A program made the translations under genes and the position numbers. From NCBI GenBank assembly GCA_025504975.1, contig JANUWI010000001.1:5251719-5315718 (forward strand): 64,000 nt of DNA, given 5' to 3'. The first letter of the stretch is position 1. Every line of letters starts with the position of its first letter. This DNA is from Plenodomus lindquistii. Taxonomy: Eukaryota; Ascomycota; Dothideomycetes; Pleosporales; Leptosphaeriaceae. Shown here piece by piece: positions 60,010-64,000 of this stretch. A model generated the notes under the pieces. It saw only the letters and a list, made by a program, of their open reading frames with translations. It did no database searches and had not been told where the DNA came from.

Positions 60010-60532
60010 GCTTGCCCTTCTCCTATTCCGTCTGTTTCCAGAAACCGCAATGGTCGACCTTAATCGAAATAACACCGAAATGACTTACCAATCTCCTCTC
60101 GTTCTTTCCCCAATTGTCTTTCTTCCCCCAACGTCAAAATGGCTGTAAGAGAATTGGGCAAATGATCTCCCGACTCTTCGCACAGTACTTTGTGTCTTCG
60201 CCGAAGCTACTAGCACGTTTCGTGTGGTACTAAGAAGGGGCAAACCAGTTTCCAGGTTCCTCTCAAGACAGCCATGTTGATGCTCCTTGAGGTGTGAAAG
60301 CTAGGCATAGTGCGTCGCGATACACAGCAAGGGTCAGGAAAGGTTCCAGACACCACTATTCACCCCTATCCGTTCCTTCGCCATGCGCTTCAGCATCCGG
60401 GTTACCCCTTCAGTATTCACGGCTGACAGGCGAGGAGACTTCAGGCGGGCTTCAGGTGGTATGAGGTTCCTAGAAGGGTGTCAACGGCTTCAAGCATTAC
60501 GCAGGAAGCAGCCTTTCTTTGAAACTCAAGGC

Positions 60533-62569
60533 TCAGGTCAGAGCTCGAGGGGACTGATAGGGCATTTCTGTGCTTAAGGATGACACAGATACCGACAAAT
60601 CCTCGATGTCGATTTCTTCGATTTCCTTAAAAAGGATATTTCGATTTACCGCTCGCACAGAGTCCCACATGGACTTTGTGCGTTTCTTGGCAACAAGAAC
60701 ATTTGGTGGGTATGGCAGGTCCGTAAGCCCATGACGGACCCATGCTTTCCTCATGTTCTCCCAGATAGCGGTCGAAGAAACCTGATCCCATACGGGGTTA
60801 TATTCGGACACGGCAATGATTGCTTTCGTCCTTTCCCTTTTCTCCAGCCCGGAGCCGGGACAGTAAGATCGCCATTGGACTTGCCGTGCCCAGGAGTGTA
60901 ACACCCGATTTGGCCAGCCGCGCGCTCGGAGCCACGACAAAAATGTCGCCTTCCATGTCAAAAAGTATGACTCCTTATAGCATATTGCGCGGACCCGGCT
61001 GAGCTCGCCTTTGATCATCCCCTTCTTGACCGACAGGGGATGGGCGCTTGCCCATGGGATATATTGGTGGTGGCTAAGCGCCTTGTGATAAGGCGCGAAG
61101 CACACCTCCGCCGACTCGGGGTGCGTGTGGAAGCGTACGTCGAGGAACGGGAGTTCGTGGGCGGAATGCGTCCATTGGATCGACAGTCCGGGGACGCGTA
61201 ATCGATCTAGCGCTTCGTCCGAAGGGTCAAGGGCGAAGATATCATCAATGTATCGTCTGTAAAACAGAGATGGTGACGCGTTGATGAATCCTTGTTCGTA
61301 GAAGGCCATGAAAAGGTTTGCAAAGACTGGAGCGCAATGTAGCCCCATTGGCACTCCGTCTGTCTGACTAACCAAGTATGGTCCGAGCTGAAACAAGGCG
61401 CTAAACCAGATTCGTTCGGCAGCGTCTAAAATCCAGTTCCTGGTCTGCTCATCATACCAGTCGCCGGAAGATAAGATAGGCTGCAGGGCATCACGAAAAT
61501 ACCTCCATTGAATATTCGTGTACATGCCCGTCACATCTCCAGAATGGAGACGTGGAGAAGTTTCCAATCTCCTATTAAAATCTGCGACTTCTGAACACAG
61601 ATTCCGACTGCTTTCACATATCCATGGGAAAGATCGTTGAACCGGTAAGAGAAGGGCGTGCAAAATCCTGGCCAGCGGTCCTAACACATAAGAATGCATA
61701 GGGACTATTGGCCGAATCTTCCATGGATTTTTGTGAATCTTTGGGATACCATGGAAGACAGGGATTGTCGTATTGGAATACGCTGAACGCCAGAATTTTT
61801 GTACCTTTTTTGAAGAAAGGAACGGAAAAACTTCGCCGTTGGGCATCTTGAGCATTCTACCGTTCAGGTCATTGACGCAACCCGTGAAGAAATCGGTAAA
61901 AGCTTCCTTTCCTTGATGCTGAACCTCAAACAGCGGACGGCGCTCCCTGGGAGGGAGATGCGCTGTTGAAGGTGATGGTAGATCCAAAAAGGCTTGGATT
62001 TGTTCCTCGTACCATTCACGAGTGACGACGACAATCCCCAGGGTTTTGTCGGTGATGAAAGCCAGAAGCTGAGCTTCCGACAGCCATCTTTGCAGGTTTT
62101 TTGGATGGACGGTCACATGAAAGAGAGCATCGTCCTTTACATCTCGTCGGGGTATAGATCGCTCATGGAGCGCATGACGCAGAGTCTTCCTCCCGTCAAG
62201 AATACCATCTGCAAACCAGTCGTCGTCAATGCCAGGGTCCCAACCGGAAGCGAGATACGGGATTGATTTCGCCCAGTCGGGGGTAACGTCATCTTGATCG
62301 TTACCTTTTTTCCAAAAATAGGTGAGGAGTCTGGCCTTGCGGCAAAGTTCCTCGAACCAATCTTCAGCAACCTTTTCCGAATATCGAATAGGGAAGAGGT
62401 GTTTCAAGTTTACACTAAGGGTGTACTCGATGTCCGGGGGAAGTCTGACACCATCGAGTTTGTGTACACCTGGTTTCCATGACATGAGAGTCTCAAACCA
62501 ATGAGACGGCCATGTACGCCAGATGTACATGTGTTGTGCAGTGTTACTTGAGAGTTGGTAGAACTCCAA
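60533..62569 (-). CDS. Penelope-type reverse transcriptase (ORF2), element 2
   Basis: 678 codons from TTG at 62569, the same architecture and catalytic residues as the element 1 product (D345, Y440-I-D-D443). There is no frameshift or stop, so it could be functional. Differences such as N176T in the RT1 block (FITDKTLGIVVV) and G67V are scattered. No GIY-YIG domain follows. As in element 1 there is no ATG at the frame start, which supports expression as an ORF1-ORF2 fusion. Confidence 0.9.
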   Translation of the reverse strand: MEFYQLSSNTAQHMYIWRTWPSHWFETLMSWKPGVHKLDGVRLPPDIEYTLSVNLKHLFPIRYSEKVAEDWFEELCRKARLLTYFWKKGNDQDDVTPDWAKSIPYLASGWDPGIDDDWFADGILDGRKTLRHALHERSIPRRDVKDDALFHVTVHPKNLQRWLSEAQLLAFITDKTLGIVVVTREWYEEQIQAFLDLPSPSTAHLPPRERRPLFEVQHQGKEAFTDFFTGCVNDLNGRMLKMPNGEVFPFLSSKKVQKFWRSAYSNTTIPVFHGIPKIHKNPWKIRPIVPMHSYVLGPLARILHALLLPVQRSFPWICESSRNLCSEVADFNRRLETSPRLHSGDVTGMYTNIQWRYFRDALQPILSSGDWYDEQTRNWILDAAERIWFSALFQLGPYLVSQTDGVPMGLHCAPVFANLFMAFYEQGFINASPSLFYRRYIDDIFALDPSDEALDRLRVPGLSIQWTHSAHELPFLDVRFHTHPESAEVCFAPYHKALSHHQYIPWASAHPLSVKKGMIKGELSRVRAICYKESYFLTWKATFLSWLRARGWPNRVLHSWARQVQWRSYCPGSGLEKRERTKAIIAVSEYNPVWDQVSSTAIWENMRKAWVRHGLTDLPYPPNVLVAKKRTKSMWDSVRAVNRNILFKEIEEIDIEDLSVSVSSLSTEMPYQSPRALT

Positions 62570-62604
62570 AGGCAGCTTGCCTGATGCAAAGGGAGCCGGT
62601 GCAT

Positions 62605-63603
62605 CTAAGGCTTCTTGGGCTGCCTTCTGGAGGAAGAACCGCGTTTTCCGTTTTTTTGTTGGCGGTTCTTCTTCCCAATTTTGTTGGGATTCTTCTGGTT
62701 TTTGGTCTTGGAGGGACCAGCCCCTCTCCGACCTTTTCCCGATTTTTTCTTGTTGGCTTTGGCCTTGTCTTGGGCAGACTGCCTTTGCCGTTTCGCGATT
62801 TCTTTGACGAACACTTCGAGACTTTTGGAGTCCGTTGGCATGACGGCTGTCCCGTCTCTACGTGCTCTTTTAACTGTGCTAGATTTCTTTGCCCTAAGGC
62901 TCATCTGTTTCTGCGCAGTATTCTCTCCAATTGATATGGCTGATTGTACCAGGGACAGGGAGCAGGCGGGGTCGAGCAGAATAGCCGAGGCCTCAAAGCT
63001 CACCCCTTCCATCTGGGCGATGGGTAACCAGCTTCTGTGTAGTAAATTCGCCTGCTGTGTCTGGTTGCCTAGACCGGTCAGGGATTGCACCTCAAGGTCC
63101 TTGATTTCGATCATGCGGGTGAGTGACAGCTTTTTGGCTTCCTTGAGAGATTCATCGAAATTTCGCGGGATGCTACCGCCGTGTTCAGCAAGCTTGCTGA
63201 CCTGAATGGACGGAGCACGGAGGGATTTAAGCTCCAGGATAGAGTCGAAGTTTTCTTTGGCGATGCAATCTCTCCATTCCGCGAGGAGGGAGACTGCGAG
63301 CGCTTTCTTGACGTGTGCTTGCACAATGTTGTCAAGATTGACTCGAGTTCTGTCCTGTGCTACGGCTGGAACGCTAGACACCAGTTGTGCAACGCTGCGC
63401 GAGTTGACGATTTTCTTCAGAAAGGCAGAAACGACTTCAAGCCCGAGGGCCATTCGTCGGTTATGCAATTCCGAATTAACGCTGGATTGGGTTTCAACGG
63501 GAATGGTTGACGAGTCAACCTCCATATCGTCTTGGCGGGGTGAGGGGCCCGCCCTGGCGCGGTTCTGCTGTCCTCGTTGAGGGGTGTGTGGTGAAGCGGA
63601 CAT
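62605..63603 (-). CDS. ORF1 basic protein of Penelope-like element 2
   Basis: 332 codons from ATG at 63603, nearly identical to the element 1 ORF1 (for example KKNRQQKN instead of KKDRQQKN near the slippery site). In this copy the frame is also open upstream through the telomeric seed into the pseudo-LTR, but only to a GTG. A one-base indel breaks that extension in element 1, so the ATG start is preferred. The basic C-terminal tail and the overlap with ORF2 are conserved. Confidence 0.8.
   Translation of the reverse strand: MSASPHTPQRGQQNRARAGPSPRQDDMEVDSSTIPVETQSSVNSELHNRRMALGLEVVSAFLKKIVNSRSVAQLVSSVPAVAQDRTRVNLDNIVQAHVKKALAVSLLAEWRDCIAKENFDSILELKSLRAPSIQVSKLAEHGGSIPRNFDESLKEAKKLSLTRMIEIKDLEVQSLTGLGNQTQQANLLHRSWLPIAQMEGVSFEASAILLDPACSLSLVQSAISIGENTAQKQMSLRAKKSSTVKRARRDGTAVMPTDSKSLEVFVKEIAKRQRQSAQDKAKANKKKSGKGRRGAGPSKTKNQKNPNKIGKKNRQQKNGKRGSSSRRQPKKP
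62650..62656 (-). promoter_or_regulatory. Putative -1 frameshift site A_AAA_AAC, element 2
   Basis: The heptamer sits in the ORF1 zero frame at codons 316-318, exactly as in element 1, with the same downstream inverted repeat. Confidence 0.65.
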
Positions 63604-63631
63604 GGTGACCAAAAAGAGTTGTTGTTGAGGA

Positions 63632-63642
63632 GGGTTAGGGTT
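63632..63642 (-). repeat. Internal telomeric seed, element 2
   Basis: GGGTTAGGGTT between the ORF1 leader and the 5' pseudo-LTR, identical in length to the seed of element 1. Confidence 0.85.
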
Positions 63643-64000
63643 AAAGAGTGACAAAGCCACTGAAGAAGAACTCGATTGGATTTTTATTCTTTCTGTAAAA
63701 TGAAGACTCTAAATATCTCTTGTGAGGAGATACTTTTCGTTTCTTGTTGGATCTACAGAAAGAAACTCGTCAGGAGCGACAGGATAGCAGTTTATATACA
63801 TCGCCTCGGGGGGATTCCCCCGATGAGTCTGCCTTGCCTCCGAGATAAGCGCTGGGCTTGTCTCAGAATACCGGTTTTACAGTGGGACCGGCGGCTAGCA
63901 AAGGATATCGTTCGCTGGGCTTATCTGTAGAGATGTTGGCCCGAGGGGAGCGTGTTGGTATTCATAGTTCTGGTTAACCGATTAGGGTTAGGGTCAGGGT
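63643..64000 (-). repeat. 5' pseudo-LTR of Penelope-like element 2 (cut by window end)
   Basis: 358 bases visible, with one extra T near 63681 and GCTAGC for GCAAGC near 63895 relative to the other copies. It runs into the TTAGGG/TCAGGG block at the window edge. Confidence 0.9.
63693..63782 (-). ncRNA. Hammerhead ribozyme, copy 4
   Basis: Core CUGACGA (63773-63767), GAAA and stem II are intact. Stem III is AGUAUCUC/GAGAUAUU, with U-A where copies 1 and 2 have U-G, a change that keeps pairing. Confidence 0.75.

Larger units (their letters stand above)
59641..64000 (-). mobile_element. Telomere-inserted EN-lacking Penelope-like element, copy 2
   Basis: Same order and orientation as element 1. 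The 3' pseudo-LTR is 59641-60009, the 3'UTR 60010-60532, then ORF2, ORF1, seed 63632-63642 and the 5' pseudo-LTR from 63643 (cut by the window end). ORF2 differs from copy 1 at only about a dozen residues, but a ~127-bp 3'UTR block (60343-60469) is unrelated to the equivalent block of copy 1. Confidence 0.88.

Noticed and set aside
62605..63660. Extended ORF1 starting inside the pseudo-LTR and reading the telomeric seed as Asn-Pro repeats
   Set aside because: The first codon is GTG, not ATG, and the extension is broken by a one-base indel in element 1. The ATG at 63603 (59147 in element 1) is preferred.

Overview
The window looks like the end of a filamentous ascomycete (Pezizomycotina-type) chromosome. 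Evidence: TTAGGG telomeric tracts near the right side, about 41 kb of extremely AT-rich DNA almost without CpA/TpG (the footprint of repeat-induced point mutation, RIP), fungal-size introns of 38-47 nt with TACTAAC-like branch points, and fungal transposon families. The TTAGGG strand runs 5'->3' toward the right, so the chromosome terminus should lie to the right. No ordinary housekeeping gene is visible; species cannot be named.

Layout. (1) 1-23460: RIP-saturated DNA with decayed Ty1/copia retrotransposons (one complete: 187-bp LTRs and a 5-bp target duplication at 15497-20695) and a dispersed family of 35-bp palindromes. (2) 23461-36370: a sharply bounded island of ordinary base composition holding decayed genes: tRNA-like SINE-type modules, minisatellites, a multiply broken Plavaka-like (CACTA superfamily) transposase at 29074-32351, and a possible DUF6532-like remnant. 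(3) 36371-45560: more RIP-altered DNA, a second copia relic and about 24 tandem copies of a 163-bp satellite. (4) 45561-55083: AT-rich but gene-bearing DNA: two short intron-containing genes and a ~1,415-codon OrsD/telomere-linked-helicase-type reading frame, cut off by telomere repeats before any helicase domain. (5) 55084-64000: [TTAGGG]n - Penelope-like element - [TTAGGG]n - Penelope-like element, both on the minus strand with their 3' ends toward the centromere.

The most interesting system is region 5. Each ~4.4-kb element has 369-bp pseudo-LTRs on both sides, a basic ORF1, and a Penelope-type reverse transcriptase with no GIY-YIG endonuclease. That arrangement is expected of an element that uses chromosome ends as primer. 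Each pseudo-LTR contains a minus-strand hammerhead ribozyme fold, intact in three copies and core-mutated in one. ORF2 has no ATG at its apparent start. Its frame overlaps the end of ORF1 by ~250 nt in the -1 frame, and ORF1 carries a canonical A_AAA_AAC slippery heptamer in the zero frame in both copies. The RT is therefore probably made as an ORF1-ORF2 frameshift fusion of about 1,023 residues.
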